From NCBI RefSeq assembly GCF_008364795.1, contig NZ_VTTM01000010.1, forward strand, positions 62,001-126,000: a stretch of DNA of 64,000 nt, written 5' to 3'. The DNA is from Azospirillum oryzae (GTDB taxonomy: Bacteria > Pseudomonadota > Alphaproteobacteria > Azospirillales > Azospirillaceae). A model generated the notes under the pieces. The model searched no databases and had not been told where the DNA came from. It worked only from the letters and a program-made list of their open reading frames with translations. Each line of letters opens with the position of its first letter. Within the stretch, counting starts at the first letter, position 1. The translations under genes and the position numbers were made by a program. This document shows positions 46,053-55,724 of the stretch, piece after piece.

Positions 46053-47108
46053 TTATGGACACGGATCCGGCATGCGGTTGTGCACCGCGTCGATCTCCGC
46101 CATCACCTCCGGGGACAGAGTCACGTCGATGGAGTCGATGTTGGAGACCAGCGTTTCCATCGTCGTCGCCCCGATCAGGGACGAGGTGACGAAGGGTTGC
46201 TGCAGCGTGAAGGCGATGGCCATCTGGTTCGGCGCCAGACCATGGCGGCGGGCGATGTCCAGATAGGCCTCCGTCGCCGCGTCGGCGTTGACGGTGGCGT
46301 AGCGCGACGGCCGGTGGTCGAGCGCGCGGCGGCTGCCCGGCGGGATGGCGCCGTTCAGATATTTCCCGGTCAGCGTGCCGGCGCCCAGCGGCGAGTAGGC
46401 CAGCAGCCCGACATCCTCGCGCAGGGCCACCTCCGACAGGCCGTTCTCGAAGGTCCGGTTCAGCAGGTTGTAGGCGTTCTGGATGGAGGCGACGCGCGGC
46501 AGCCCAGCCAACTCCCCCGCCACCTCGGCGGCCCGCAGCCAGCGCATCACGCCCCACGGGCTTTCGTTGGACAGGCCGACATGGCGAATCTTGCCGGCCT
46601 GCACCAGTTCGGCCAGCGCCGCCAGCGTCTCCTCGATCGGCACGCCGTCCTGCTCCGGCTTGTGTTTATAGGTGCGGACGCCGAAGCGGTTGGTGACGCG
46701 GTCGGGCCAATGGATCTGGTAGAGGTCGATATAGTCGGTCTTCAGCCGCGACAGGCTGGCCTCCACCGCCGCGAAAAGGTTGGCACGGTCGAGCCGCGAC
46801 TTGCCCTCGCGCACCCAGCCGAAGCCGCCGGCCGGTGCCCCGATGATCTTGCTGGCGAGGATCACCCGGTCACGCTTGCCGCGCGACTGGAACCAGCTGC
46901 CGATCACCTCCTCCGTCTTGCCATAGGTGTCGGCGGTGGGCGGGATGGCGTACATCTCCGCCGTGTCCCAGAAGTTGATGCCACGGTCGAAGGCGGCGTC
47001 CATCTGGGCATGGCCTTCGGCCTCGGTGTTCTGACGGCCCCAGGTCATGGTGCCCAGGCCGATGGCGCTGACCGACAGGCCGGTGCGGCCGAGCGGACGA
47101 TACTGCAT
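46053..47108 (-). CDS. Aldo/keto reductase (Tas-like)
   Basis: 351 residues. NADPH-dependent reductase fold: MQYRPLGRTGLSVSAIGLGTMTWG start, catalytic Asp48, Tyr53 and Lys87 (NFWDTAEMY; ASKIIG), the IHWPDR strand and SPLGAGTLTGKYL. Similar to E. coli Tas. Its substrate is unknown. A 29-base gap separates it from the FIST-domain gene upstream. Confidence 0.93.
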   Translation of the reverse strand: MQYRPLGRTGLSVSAIGLGTMTWGRQNTEAEGHAQMDAAFDRGINFWDTAEMYAIPPTADTYGKTEEVIGSWFQSRGKRDRVILASKIIGAPAGGFGWVREGKSRLDRANLFAAVEASLSRLKTDYIDLYQIHWPDRVTNRFGVRTYKHKPEQDGVPIEETLAALAELVQAGKIRHVGLSNESPWGVMRWLRAAEVAGELAGLPRVASIQNAYNLLNRTFENGLSEVALREDVGLLAYSPLGAGTLTGKYLNGAIPPGSRRALDHRPSRYATVNADAATEAYLDIARRHGLAPNQMAIAFTLQQPFVTSSLIGATTMETLVSNIDSIDVTLSPEVMAEIDAVHNRMPDPCP

Positions 47109-47137
47109 CCGGAACGTTCCTTATTCGAAATGATCTT

Positions 47138-48289
47138 TTAGAGGAAAAGCGTCAGCACGCCGGTGTAGCCATAGAGCCGGTTGTGCGACACCTCGCCCGA
47201 GGCGAAGAAGCCGGTCAGCGGGATGTCGCCGAAGGTGTCGCGGATCATCGACAGCTCGGCGTTGGCGGCGCCGAACAGGCCGGGGCCGCGGGCGATGCAA
47301 CTGACATACACCGCGCCCTTCGGCGTCGCCTTCACCCGTTTCTTGAGGCTGTCCAGCATCCGGCGCATGTCGGCGGCGGCAGTTTCGGGATCGCGGCGGG
47401 TGAACATCACCGGCTGGCCGGTGGTCACCCGCTCGGCGATCGAGATCCAGCCGGCGCGCGGGTCGATGGCGATCAGGTCGCGCACCAGATAATCCTGGGT
47501 GTCCGATCCGGCAATGGGCAACCCGGCGCAGATCAGCCCGGCCACCTGCCGCAGGTCGGCGGCAAGCTCCGGCCCGATGTCCTCCTTGAAGACGTCCAGC
47601 GCCGGGCGGCCGTCGATCTCCAGGATCACGTTGTCGTCGCTGGCGGTGACGGTGCGCGTCGGCCCGATCGGACGGCATCCCTGGGTCAGGGCGGTGGCGA
47701 CCGGCAGGTTCGGCGCGAACAGCACGCCCGACACGCCGCCCTCAGTGACCGGATCGGCATCCTCGGCCCCGGCGGCGATCTGCGGGAACTCCCCGCGCGA
47801 CGCGGTCAGGCCGCCGACCAGGAAGACGCCGGCCTCCTCCGACAGACGGGCGACCAGCCCGGCCATGTCGGCATGGTGCGGATCGACATGGACCAGCGCC
47901 AGCGCCGCGCCATGCTTGTCCAGCCAGCCGCCGGCGCTGCCGCGCAACGGCTCCAGCCCGTCGGTCAGGGTGGGGAACAGGCGGAAGCTGTCCTCCGGCA
48001 GGCGGGCGGCCATGATCGCCAGCCCCGGCTCGTCGAACAGGGCCTCGCCATTGGCCATCACGCCGATGCCGGCGGTGCCGACCCAATGGCGGATGCCGGT
48101 GACCCCACGCAGCAGGGTGACGATGCTGGTCGCATGGTCCGCCAGCCCGTCGGTCAGGTAGAGGAAGCCCAGGTTGCAGCCGGCGACCGGTCCCAGCCGG
48201 TCGAGACAGGCCTTGACCGCCGGCCCCCACTCCGCCCCGGCGGCGCAGGCGGCGTGAAAGCGGGTGTCGCTGTCCAGGGTCACGGTCAT
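47138..48289 (-). CDS. FIST-domain sensory protein
   Basis: 383 residues consisting of FIST N and C domains, predicted ligand-sensing modules often fused to signalling proteins; here alone. Characteristic stretches: VGTAGIGVMANGEALFDEPGLAIMAARLP, GGLTASRGEFPQIA, LTQGCRPIGPTRTVTAS-DNVILEIDGRPALDVFK and GFFASGEVSHNRLYGYTGVLTLF. Small-molecule binding (amino acids) is suggested for the family but not shown. Cytoplasmic, no signal peptide. Confidence 0.88.
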   Translation of the reverse strand: MTVTLDSDTRFHAACAAGAEWGPAVKACLDRLGPVAGCNLGFLYLTDGLADHATSIVTLLRGVTGIRHWVGTAGIGVMANGEALFDEPGLAIMAARLPEDSFRLFPTLTDGLEPLRGSAGGWLDKHGAALALVHVDPHHADMAGLVARLSEEAGVFLVGGLTASRGEFPQIAAGAEDADPVTEGGVSGVLFAPNLPVATALTQGCRPIGPTRTVTASDDNVILEIDGRPALDVFKEDIGPELAADLRQVAGLICAGLPIAGSDTQDYLVRDLIAIDPRAGWISIAERVTTGQPVMFTRRDPETAAADMRRMLDSLKKRVKATPKGAVYVSCIARGPGLFGAANAELSMIRDTFGDIPLTGFFASGEVSHNRLYGYTGVLTLFL

Positions 48290-48292
48290 GGG

Positions 48293-49027
48293 TCAGCCTC
48301 CGGTTTTGGCTGTAGTCTTGCCGATATTGGGGAGGCCGTCGAGAAGCGCGGTGACGGAAGGCAGGATGCGCTCCACGATCACCGCCACGCCCTGGGCGTT
48401 GGGATGCATCCCGTCCGGCTGGATCAGCGACCGGTCCAGCGCCACCCCGTCGAGGAAGAAAGGATAGAGCGGCAGGTCGTAGGTCTTCGCCAGATCGGGA
48501 TAGATGGCGTTGAACCTGTCGGTGTAGGGCTTGCCCAGGCTGGGCGAGGCGAGCATGCCGGCCAGCAGGGTCGGGATCCTGCGCTCCGCCAGACTCTTGA
48601 GGATGACGTCGAGGTTCGCCTTGGCCTGATCGGGATCGAGCCCGCGCAGCATGTCGTTGGCGCCCAGCTCGACGATTGCGGCGTCCGGCTTGTCGGCCAG
48701 CGCCCAGTCCAGCCGCGCCCGGCCGCCGGCGGTGGTGTCGCCCGATACGCCGGCGTTAATGACGGTGACGCTGTAGCCCTTGGCGGCCAGCGCCTTCTCC
48801 AGTTGGCGGGTGAAGCCCTGCTGTTCCGGCAAGCCGTAGCCCGCGGTCAGGCTGTCGCCCAGCGCCAGCAGCTTCACCGGCTGCGCGGCGTTTGCGCGGG
48901 TCGGAACGGTCATCGGCACCCCTGCGGCAAAGACGAAGGCCAGCGCCGCGGCGAAGGCGCCCGTGTTGAAAGCCCGGCGGGTCGTGCCATATGGCGATGG
49001 TCCGTTCCGCTTGTGCGAGAGTCGCAT
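48293..49027 (-). CDS. Arylesterase / GDSL lysophospholipase (TesA-like)
   Basis: 244 residues. A signal peptide with TTRRAF, resembling a Tat motif, and a hydrophobic core to about 48 indicates export. GDSLTAGYG with Ser59, the GANDML and NAGVSGDTTAGG blocks and the C-terminal PDGMHPN (Asp, His) complete the SGNH hydrolase active site. The gene is divergent from an ABC transporter; the E. coli tesA-ybbAP region has the same layout. Both starts fall in one GCATGC palindrome. Confidence 0.92.
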   Translation of the reverse strand: MRLSHKRNGPSPYGTTRRAFNTGAFAAALAFVFAAGVPMTVPTRANAAQPVKLLALGDSLTAGYGLPEQQGFTRQLEKALAAKGYSVTVINAGVSGDTTAGGRARLDWALADKPDAAIVELGANDMLRGLDPDQAKANLDVILKSLAERRIPTLLAGMLASPSLGKPYTDRFNAIYPDLAKTYDLPLYPFFLDGVALDRSLIQPDGMHPNAQGVAVIVERILPSVTALLDGLPNIGKTTAKTGG

Positions 49028-49793
49028 GCCCAAGGCTCAGTCCCCTGCAACGTCGTCAAAATCCATCGCCCGGTCTTCCAACGAATCCATCGTTGAACTC
49101 GACGACGTCCACCTGAAATTGGACAGCGGTGCCGGACCCGTCAACATCCTGCGCGGCGTTAATCTTCAGGTGGCGGCCGGAGAGCGGGTCGGCGTGGTCG
49201 GTCCCAGCGGTTCCGGCAAGTCGACCATGATGATGGTGATGGCCGGTCTGGAACGCCCCAGCGGCGGCACCGTCCGCGTTGCCGGCCAGGATCTCGGCCG
49301 ATTGAACGAGGATGGCTTGGCGCGTTTCCGCCGGCAGCATGTCGGCATCGTCTTCCAGGCCTTCCATCTGGTGCCGACCATGACGGCGCTGGAGAATGTC
49401 GCCATCCCGCTGGAATTCGCTCGCGTCGCCGACGCCTTCGACCGCGCCCGCATCGGGCTGGAACAGGTCGGGCTTGGCCACCGCATCCACCATTATCCCG
49501 GCCAGCTTTCGGGCGGCGAGCAGCAGCGCACCGCATTGGCCCGCGCCTTCGTCACCGAGCCGTCGCTTCTGCTGGCGGACGAGCCGACCGGCAACCTCGA
49601 CATCGACACCGGCGCCACCATTGTGAAGCTGCTGTTCGATCTGGCCGAGCGGCGCGGCACGACGCTGGTGCTGATCACCCACGACCAGACGCTAGCCGCG
49701 CGCTGCGACCGGACGGTGCGGCTGGCGGATGGCCGCATCGCCGACGACGGGCAGGCGGCCCGGCGCGCGAAGCTGCAGGCGGCGGGGGAGTGA
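49026..49793 (+). CDS. ybbA: ABC transporter ATP-binding protein (YbbA-like)
   Basis: 255 residues. Walker A GPSGSGKST near 57-65, the Q loop in VFQAFHLVPTMTALENV, signature LSGGEQQRTALARAF, Walker B LLLADEPTGNLD and the H-loop THDQTL. It pairs with the FtsX-type permease downstream (five bases apart) and belongs to the LolD/MacB-like clade. Function is probably lipid or arylester export or esterase-linked detoxification, but not established. A later start inside the N-terminal 30 residues is possible. Confidence 0.93.
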   Translation: MPKAQSPATSSKSIARSSNESIVELDDVHLKLDSGAGPVNILRGVNLQVAAGERVGVVGPSGSGKSTMMMVMAGLERPSGGTVRVAGQDLGRLNEDGLARFRRQHVGIVFQAFHLVPTMTALENVAIPLEFARVADAFDRARIGLEQVGLGHRIHHYPGQLSGGEQQRTALARAFVTEPSLLLADEPTGNLDIDTGATIVKLLFDLAERRGTTLVLITHDQTLAARCDRTVRLADGRIADDGQAARRAKLQAAGE

Positions 49794-49798
49794 GGGGG

Positions 49799-52324
49799 AT
49801 GACCAACCTCAGCCTCGCGCTCCGCCTTGCCCGGCGGGAGCTGCGCACCGGCCTGAAGGGGTTCTGGGTCTTCCTCGCCTGCCTCGCGCTGGGGGTGGCA
49901 GCCATCGCCTCGGTGCAGTCGGTGTCGAGCGGGCTGCTCGACGGGCTGGCGAGCGACGGGCGGTCGATCCTGGGCGGTGACGTCGCGTTGCGGCAACTCT
50001 ACAGCCCGCCGGCCGACGAGCAGATGGCGGCGCTGAAGGCCGATGGCCGGGTGTCGACCTCCGCCGAAATGCGGGCGATGGCCCGTGCCGCGGACGAGAC
50101 GCGCTCCTCCCTGGTCGAGTTGAAGGCGGTGGACGATCTCTATCCACTCTACGGCACCGTCACGCTGGAGAGCGGCGGCGACCTGCGGGATGCGCTGGCA
50201 CAGAAGGACGGTCGCTGGGGCGCGGTGATCGAGGCCAGTCTGGTCGACAGGTTGGGGGTCAAGCCCGGCGACACGATCCGCATCGGCGAAGGCGCCTACC
50301 GCGTCGCCGCCGTGCTGGACCGCGAGCCGGATCGCGCCTCCTCCAACGCCTTTTCGCTGGGACCGAGGGTGCTGGTGGCGCTGCCGTCGCTTCAGGGCAC
50401 CGGGTTGCTGCAACCGGGCAGTCTCACCTGGTGGAGCGCCAAGGTGGCTCTGCCGCCGCAAACCGACCTGAAGGCGTGGCAGGAGACCCTTCGCGCCCGC
50501 TTCCCCGATGCGCCCTGGCGGATGCGCGACTACACCAATGCCTCGCCGCAGATCGAACGCTTCATCGACCGCATGACGCTGTTCCTGACTCTGGTCGGGC
50601 TGACCGCGCTGCTGGTCGGCGGCGTCGGGGTAGGCAACGCGGTACGCAGCCATCTGGAGTCGCGCGCCCGCACCATCGCCATGATGAAGTGCATCGGCGC
50701 GCCCGGCGCCCTGGTGTTCCAGCTCTATCTGGCGCAGATCCTGGCGCTCGCCCTGCTGGGCATCGTCATCGGGCTGGCGTTGGGCGCGGTGGCGCCGCTG
50801 GCGCTCGGTCGGCTGCTCGACGGCGTGCTGCCGGTATCGGCCCATATCGGCGTCTATCCCGGAGCCCTGGCACTCGCCGCCCTCTATGGCCTGCTGACCG
50901 CGCTGACCTTCTCGCTGTGGCCGCTCGGCCGGGCGCGCGAGGTGCCGGCTGGCGCCCTGTTCCGCGATGTGATCGCCCCGGCGGGTGGCCGGCCGCGCAC
51001 GCCCTATACCGTCGCGATGATCCTGTCGGCCCTCGCCCTTGCCGGGCTGGCGGTGCTGACCGCGCACAACAAGATCTTCGCCCTGTGGTTCGTCGGCGGC
51101 TCCATCGCCACCTTCATCGCCTTCCGCGCGGCGGCGGCGCTGGTCACCTGGGGGGCGAAGCGGGTGGGGCGCGTCAGGCGGCCAGGGCTGCGGCTGGCGC
51201 TCGCCAACCTGCACCGGCCGGGCAACCCGACGGCGGCGGTGGTGCTGTCGCTGGGGCTCGGCCTGACGGTGCTGGTCGCCATCGCGCTGATCCAGGGCAA
51301 CTTCGCCCGCCGGGTGTCGGAGACGATCCCGCAGGACGCCCCGGCCTTCTTCTTCGTCGACATCCAGCGCGACCAGTTCGATCCCTTGCGCGACCTCGTG
51401 ACCGCCGTCCCCGGCACCAGCGCCTTCGAAGCGGTGCCGAGCCTGCGCGGCCGGATCGAGCGGGTGAACGGGCAGGAGGCCGAAAAGGCGCTGATCAACC
51501 CCGAGCAGGCCTGGATCCTGGCCGGCGACCGCGGCATCACCTATTCGGCGACGGTGCCGAAGCATTCCACCGTCACCGCCGGCAGCTGGTGGCCGCAGGA
51601 TTATGCCGGGCCGCCGCTGATCTCCATCCACCAGAGCGTCGCCGAGGCCTTCGGCATCGGTCCCGGCGCCACCATGACCATCAACATCCTGGGCCGCAGC
51701 ATCGAGGCGAAGGTCGCCAACGTGCGCTCCGCCGATTTCAGCAGCATGGCGATCAACTTCACCATGGTCTTCGCCCCCGGCACGCTGGAAGGCGCGCCGC
51801 AGACCTGGGTCGCCACCGTCCGCGCCACGCCGGATGCCGAAACGCAGGTGCAGCGCGCCGTGCTGCAACGCTTCCCCAACATCACCATGGTGCGGGTGAA
51901 GGACGCGCTCGACACCGTGGCGGAGATGTTGGGCCATATCGGCACCGCGGTGCGCATCGTCGCCGGCATCACGCTGGCCGCCGGCACGTTGGTTCTGGCC
52001 GGCGCGGTCGCCGCCGGGCACCGCCGCCGGGTCTACGACGCGGTTGTCCTGAAGGTGCTGGGGGCCACGCGCGGCGACGTGCTGCGCGCCTTCCTGCTGG
52101 AATACGGGCTGCTCGGCCTGCTGACCGCGCTCATCGCCGGCATTATCGGCACGCTGACCGCCTGGGCCGTGCTGACGTTCCTCATGCATTGGGAATGGAG
52201 CTTCCTGCCGTCGGCGGTGGTCACCACCGCATTGCTGAGCACGGCGATCACGCTCGCTTTCGGGTTCTATGGTACTTGGCGGGCTTTGGGCCAGCCTTCG
52301 GCGCCATTGCTTCGGAACGAATGA
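49799..52324 (+). CDS. ybbP: FtsX-family ABC transporter permease (YbbP-like)
   Basis: 841 residues. N-terminal membrane helix (about 20-45), a periplasmic domain, then FtsX-type membrane cores at about 255-400 and, after a second domain, near 705-840, as in YbbP/MacB-related permeases. The C-terminal LEYGLLGLLTALIAGIIGTLTAWAV segment is typical. ATG 49799 is preferred over GTG 49790, with GGGGGAG eight bases upstream. Coupled to ybbA. Confidence 0.92.
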   Translation: MTNLSLALRLARRELRTGLKGFWVFLACLALGVAAIASVQSVSSGLLDGLASDGRSILGGDVALRQLYSPPADEQMAALKADGRVSTSAEMRAMARAADETRSSLVELKAVDDLYPLYGTVTLESGGDLRDALAQKDGRWGAVIEASLVDRLGVKPGDTIRIGEGAYRVAAVLDREPDRASSNAFSLGPRVLVALPSLQGTGLLQPGSLTWWSAKVALPPQTDLKAWQETLRARFPDAPWRMRDYTNASPQIERFIDRMTLFLTLVGLTALLVGGVGVGNAVRSHLESRARTIAMMKCIGAPGALVFQLYLAQILALALLGIVIGLALGAVAPLALGRLLDGVLPVSAHIGVYPGALALAALYGLLTALTFSLWPLGRAREVPAGALFRDVIAPAGGRPRTPYTVAMILSALALAGLAVLTAHNKIFALWFVGGSIATFIAFRAAAALVTWGAKRVGRVRRPGLRLALANLHRPGNPTAAVVLSLGLGLTVLVAIALIQGNFARRVSETIPQDAPAFFFVDIQRDQFDPLRDLVTAVPGTSAFEAVPSLRGRIERVNGQEAEKALINPEQAWILAGDRGITYSATVPKHSTVTAGSWWPQDYAGPPLISIHQSVAEAFGIGPGATMTINILGRSIEAKVANVRSADFSSMAINFTMVFAPGTLEGAPQTWVATVRATPDAETQVQRAVLQRFPNITMVRVKDALDTVAEMLGHIGTAVRIVAGITLAAGTLVLAGAVAAGHRRRVYDAVVLKVLGATRGDVLRAFLLEYGLLGLLTALIAGIIGTLTAWAVLTFLMHWEWSFLPSAVVTTALLSTAITLAFGFYGTWRALGQPSAPLLRNE

Positions 52325-52470
52325 TTCGCGCGTCAGAAAGCCGCAGGAAAAACGAATCGTGAAAGCTTTTTCATCTAGAAAAAGCGCTGTCGATTCCTAT
52401 TGAACCGCATGGCGGACTCGCCAATATGTCCTGCGACGGGATCACCCAATTCCACCGAGGAAACCAAACC

Positions 52471-53196
52471 ATGGCAGACCCGACCTATAACCGCTTCGCG
52501 ACCGCAGGCCGCGCGACAGATCGGGGATACTTCGACGAAGGCCTGCGGCAGCACATGCTGCGCGTGTACAACTACATGGGTGCCGGCCTGATCCTGACGG
52601 GTCTGGTCGCCGCGCTCGTGTCGTCCAGCCCGGCCATGCTCCAGGCCATTTTCGGCACGCCGCTGAAGTGGGTGGTGATGCTGGCCCCGCTGGCCTTCGT
52701 CATGGTGCTGTCCTTCGGCATCCAGCGCCTGTCCTTCGCATCGGCACAGATGATCTTCTGGGCCTATTGCGGTGCCATGGGCCTGTCGATGTCGGCCATC
52801 TTCCTGGTCTTCACCGGGGCGTCGATCGCGCTGACCTTCTTCGTCACCGCCGCCACCTTCCTGGCGATGAGCCTCTACGGCTACACCACGAAGGCCGACC
52901 TGTCGAAGATGGGCTCGTTCCTGATGATGGGCGTCATCGGCCTGGTGATCGCCGGCCTTGCGAACATCTTCTTCCAGTCGCCGGCCCTGCATTTCGCGAT
53001 TTCCGCCATCGGCGTGCTGATCTTCACCGGCCTGACCGCCTATGACACCCAGTCGATCAAGGAAAGCTACGCCGAGGGCTACGATCACGAGAGCACCGGC
53101 AAGCTGGCCCTGATGGGCGCCCTGACGCTGTACCTGGACTTCATCAACCTGTTCCAGTTCCTGCTGCAGTTCCTGGGTCAGCGCAACAACGACTGA
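52471..53196 (+). CDS. BAX inhibitor-1 (YccA/TMBIM) family membrane protein
   Basis: 241 residues with seven membrane helices; LRQHMLRVYNYMGAGLILTGL at the start, GLSMSAIFLVFTGASI in the middle and GVLIFTGLTAYDTQSIKESY plus LYLDFINLFQFLLQ at the end are diagnostic. Bacterial members are thought to be pH-sensitive calcium leak channels or FtsH-linked modulators. Start 52471 fits the cytoplasmic N-terminus. An intrinsic terminator follows. Confidence 0.95.
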   Translation: MADPTYNRFATAGRATDRGYFDEGLRQHMLRVYNYMGAGLILTGLVAALVSSSPAMLQAIFGTPLKWVVMLAPLAFVMVLSFGIQRLSFASAQMIFWAYCGAMGLSMSAIFLVFTGASIALTFFVTAATFLAMSLYGYTTKADLSKMGSFLMMGVIGLVIAGLANIFFQSPALHFAISAIGVLIFTGLTAYDTQSIKESYAEGYDHESTGKLALMGALTLYLDFINLFQFLLQFLGQRNND

Positions 53197-53240
53197 GCCT
53201 AAAGACGCCTGATCGGACAAGCATCGGATCAAAGCAGCAG

Positions 53241-53278
53241 CCGCCCGGAAGCCCCCCGCTTCCGGGCGGTTTTCTTTT
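53241..53278 (+). terminator. Intrinsic terminator after the BI-1 gene
   Basis: A 12-bp stem CCGCCCGGAAGC/GCTTCCGGGCGG (53241-53252, 53258-53269) followed by TTTTCTTTT, 44 bases after the stop; ends just before the convergent SAM hydrolase gene stop. Confidence 0.9.
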
Positions 53279-53280
53279 GG

Positions 53281-54009
53281 TCAGGTCTCCACGGTCACCG
53301 GGTCGCCGACCGCCAGACCCAACACCCGGTCGGCCCGCCCGCGGTTGACCGCGATCTCCGCCAGCCCGTTGGAGTTCTCGTACCACAGCGGCTGTCCCGG
53401 CCCGACGGCGCCGAAGGTGCGGGCGCGGGTGATGCGGCTGCCGGCGGCGGTCAGCACGGCATCGGCAGGCAGGGCGGCGGCGCGCATGCCGGTCATGGCG
53501 TTGCCGTAGACATCGACATAGACGACGCGGGCCAACTCGTCCGGCCAGTCGGGGCGGTCGATGGCGGCGGTGGCGAGCGGACTGCGCTCGATGCCGCGGC
53601 CGGTTGCGAGGCCGGCGGCGACGGGGGCGAACAGGTCGCGGCCGTGGAAGCTGGCGGACAGCCGATCGGGAATCCAGTCGATGGTCCAGGCGTTTAGCGA
53701 CGTTGCGCGGCGGGCGATCAGGGCGAACAGGCCGTTGTCGGGACCGACGAACCACCGCCCGTCGGCCTCGACCATCACCGGCTGCCGGTCGGTGCCGACG
53801 CCGGGATCGACGACGCAGAGGAAGACGCTGCCCGCCGGGAAGGCCGGGGCGTAGGCCGCCAGCAGATAGGCGGAGAGCTGCGGGTCGAAGGCGGGGGCGT
53901 CGGCGAACAGGTCGATGACGGGGACGGTGGGCGCCTGTTGCGCCAACACCGCCTTCATCTGGCCGGTATAGGGGCCGGAGAGGCCGAAGTCGGTGAAGAG
54001 CAGGATCAT
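53281..54009 (-). CDS. S-adenosyl-L-methionine hydrolase (SAM hydroxide adenosyltransferase family)
   Basis: 242 residues of the former DUF62 family, related to fluorinase/chlorinase. ILLFTDFGLSGPYTG, VVDPGVGTDR, GRWFVGPDNGLF, SFHGRDLFAPVAA and the C-terminal WYENSNGLAEIAVNRG are all present. Most bacterial members hydrolyse SAM to adenosine and methionine; halogenase activity needs a longer loop not seen. It lies 52 bases downstream of phoB on the same strand, so it may be transcribed with the pho genes. Confidence 0.93.
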   Translation of the reverse strand: MILLFTDFGLSGPYTGQMKAVLAQQAPTVPVIDLFADAPAFDPQLSAYLLAAYAPAFPAGSVFLCVVDPGVGTDRQPVMVEADGRWFVGPDNGLFALIARRATSLNAWTIDWIPDRLSASFHGRDLFAPVAAGLATGRGIERSPLATAAIDRPDWPDELARVVYVDVYGNAMTGMRAAALPADAVLTAAGSRITRARTFGAVGPGQPLWYENSNGLAEIAVNRGRADRVLGLAVGDPVTVET

Positions 54010-54061
54010 GGGGCATTCTCACCAGTGCTGCGGTGGTCCTGCCCCCGATCCTACCCCCAAC

Positions 54062-54766
<705 letters not shown>

Positions 54767-54862
54767 GGTGGCTCCGTTCACAGCGCGCGTCTCGACGTTA
54801 ACCGGCATGGGACAGCCTTTTCAACAAAGGAGGGAAGGGGGGCGCAGGCATAAAGGCAGGGT

Positions 54863-55717
54863 TCAGCCGTAGCGGCCGGTGATGTAGCCCTGGGTGCGCT
54901 CGTCGCGCGGGTTGGTGAAGATCTCCTCGGTGTCGTCGCACTCCACCATCTCGCCCAGATGGAAGAAGGCGGTGCGCTGCGACACGCGGGCGGCCTGTTG
55001 CATGTTGTGGGTGACGATGACGATGGTGTAGTTGGCCCGCAGCTCGTCGATCAGCTCCTCGATATGGGCGGTCGCGATGGGGTCGAGCGCCGAGCAGGGC
55101 TCGTCCATCAGGATCACCTCCGGGCTGACGGCGATGGCGCGGGCGATGCACAGCCGCTGCTGCTGGCCGCCGGACAGGCTGGTGCCGGGTTCGCGCAGGC
55201 GGTCTTTGACCTCCGCCCACAGGCCGGCGCGCTTCAGCGAGGTCTGCACCACCTCGTCCAGCTCGTCGCGTCCCGACGCGAGACCGTGGATACGCGGGCC
55301 GTAGGAGACATTGTCGTAGATCGATTTCGGGAAGGGGTTCGGCTTCTGGAACACCATGCCGACACGGGCGCGCAGCTGCACCGCATCGACGGCCTTGCCA
55401 TAGACGTCCTCGCCGTCGAGCGCGATCCGCCCTTCGACCCGGCACCCCTCGACGGTGTCGTTCATCCGGTTCAGGCAGCGCAGGAAGGTGGACTTGCCGC
55501 AGCCCGACGGGCCGATCAGCGCCAGCACCCGGTTTTCCTGGATGTCGAGATCGATGCCCTTCAACGCCTGCTTGGCGCCGTAGAACACCTTTACCCCGCG
55601 GGCGGTCATCTTGGCAGGCAGGGCGGCGCCGGACGCCCGGTTCGGTTGCCGGTCGCCACGGGGCCGCAGCTTCAGCTGGCTCGGGATACTGCTCCGGATG
55701 CCGCTTGGAATGCTCAT
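54863..55717 (-). CDS. pstB: Phosphate ABC transporter ATPase PstB
   Basis: 284 residues. Walker A IGPSGCGKSTFLR, QKPNPFPKSIYDNV, signature LSGGQQQRLCIARAIA, Walker B VILMDEPCSALDP and the PstB-specific TVEGCRVEG and HNMQQAARVSQRTAFF. About 30 extra N-terminal residues precede the conserved domain. pstA ends seven bases upstream. Confidence 0.97.
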   Translation of the reverse strand: MSIPSGIRSSIPSQLKLRPRGDRQPNRASGAALPAKMTARGVKVFYGAKQALKGIDLDIQENRVLALIGPSGCGKSTFLRCLNRMNDTVEGCRVEGRIALDGEDVYGKAVDAVQLRARVGMVFQKPNPFPKSIYDNVSYGPRIHGLASGRDELDEVVQTSLKRAGLWAEVKDRLREPGTSLSGGQQQRLCIARAIAVSPEVILMDEPCSALDPIATAHIEELIDELRANYTIVIVTHNMQQAARVSQRTAFFHLGEMVECDDTEEIFTNPRDERTQGYITGRYG

Positions 55718-55724
55718 GGGGCGC

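Noticed and set aside
49493..52189. An 898-codon minus-strand frame over the permease gene
   Set aside because: It is antisense to ybbP, which has clear membrane segments and motifs; the translation is His/Gln/Arg-rich as expected for a shadow.
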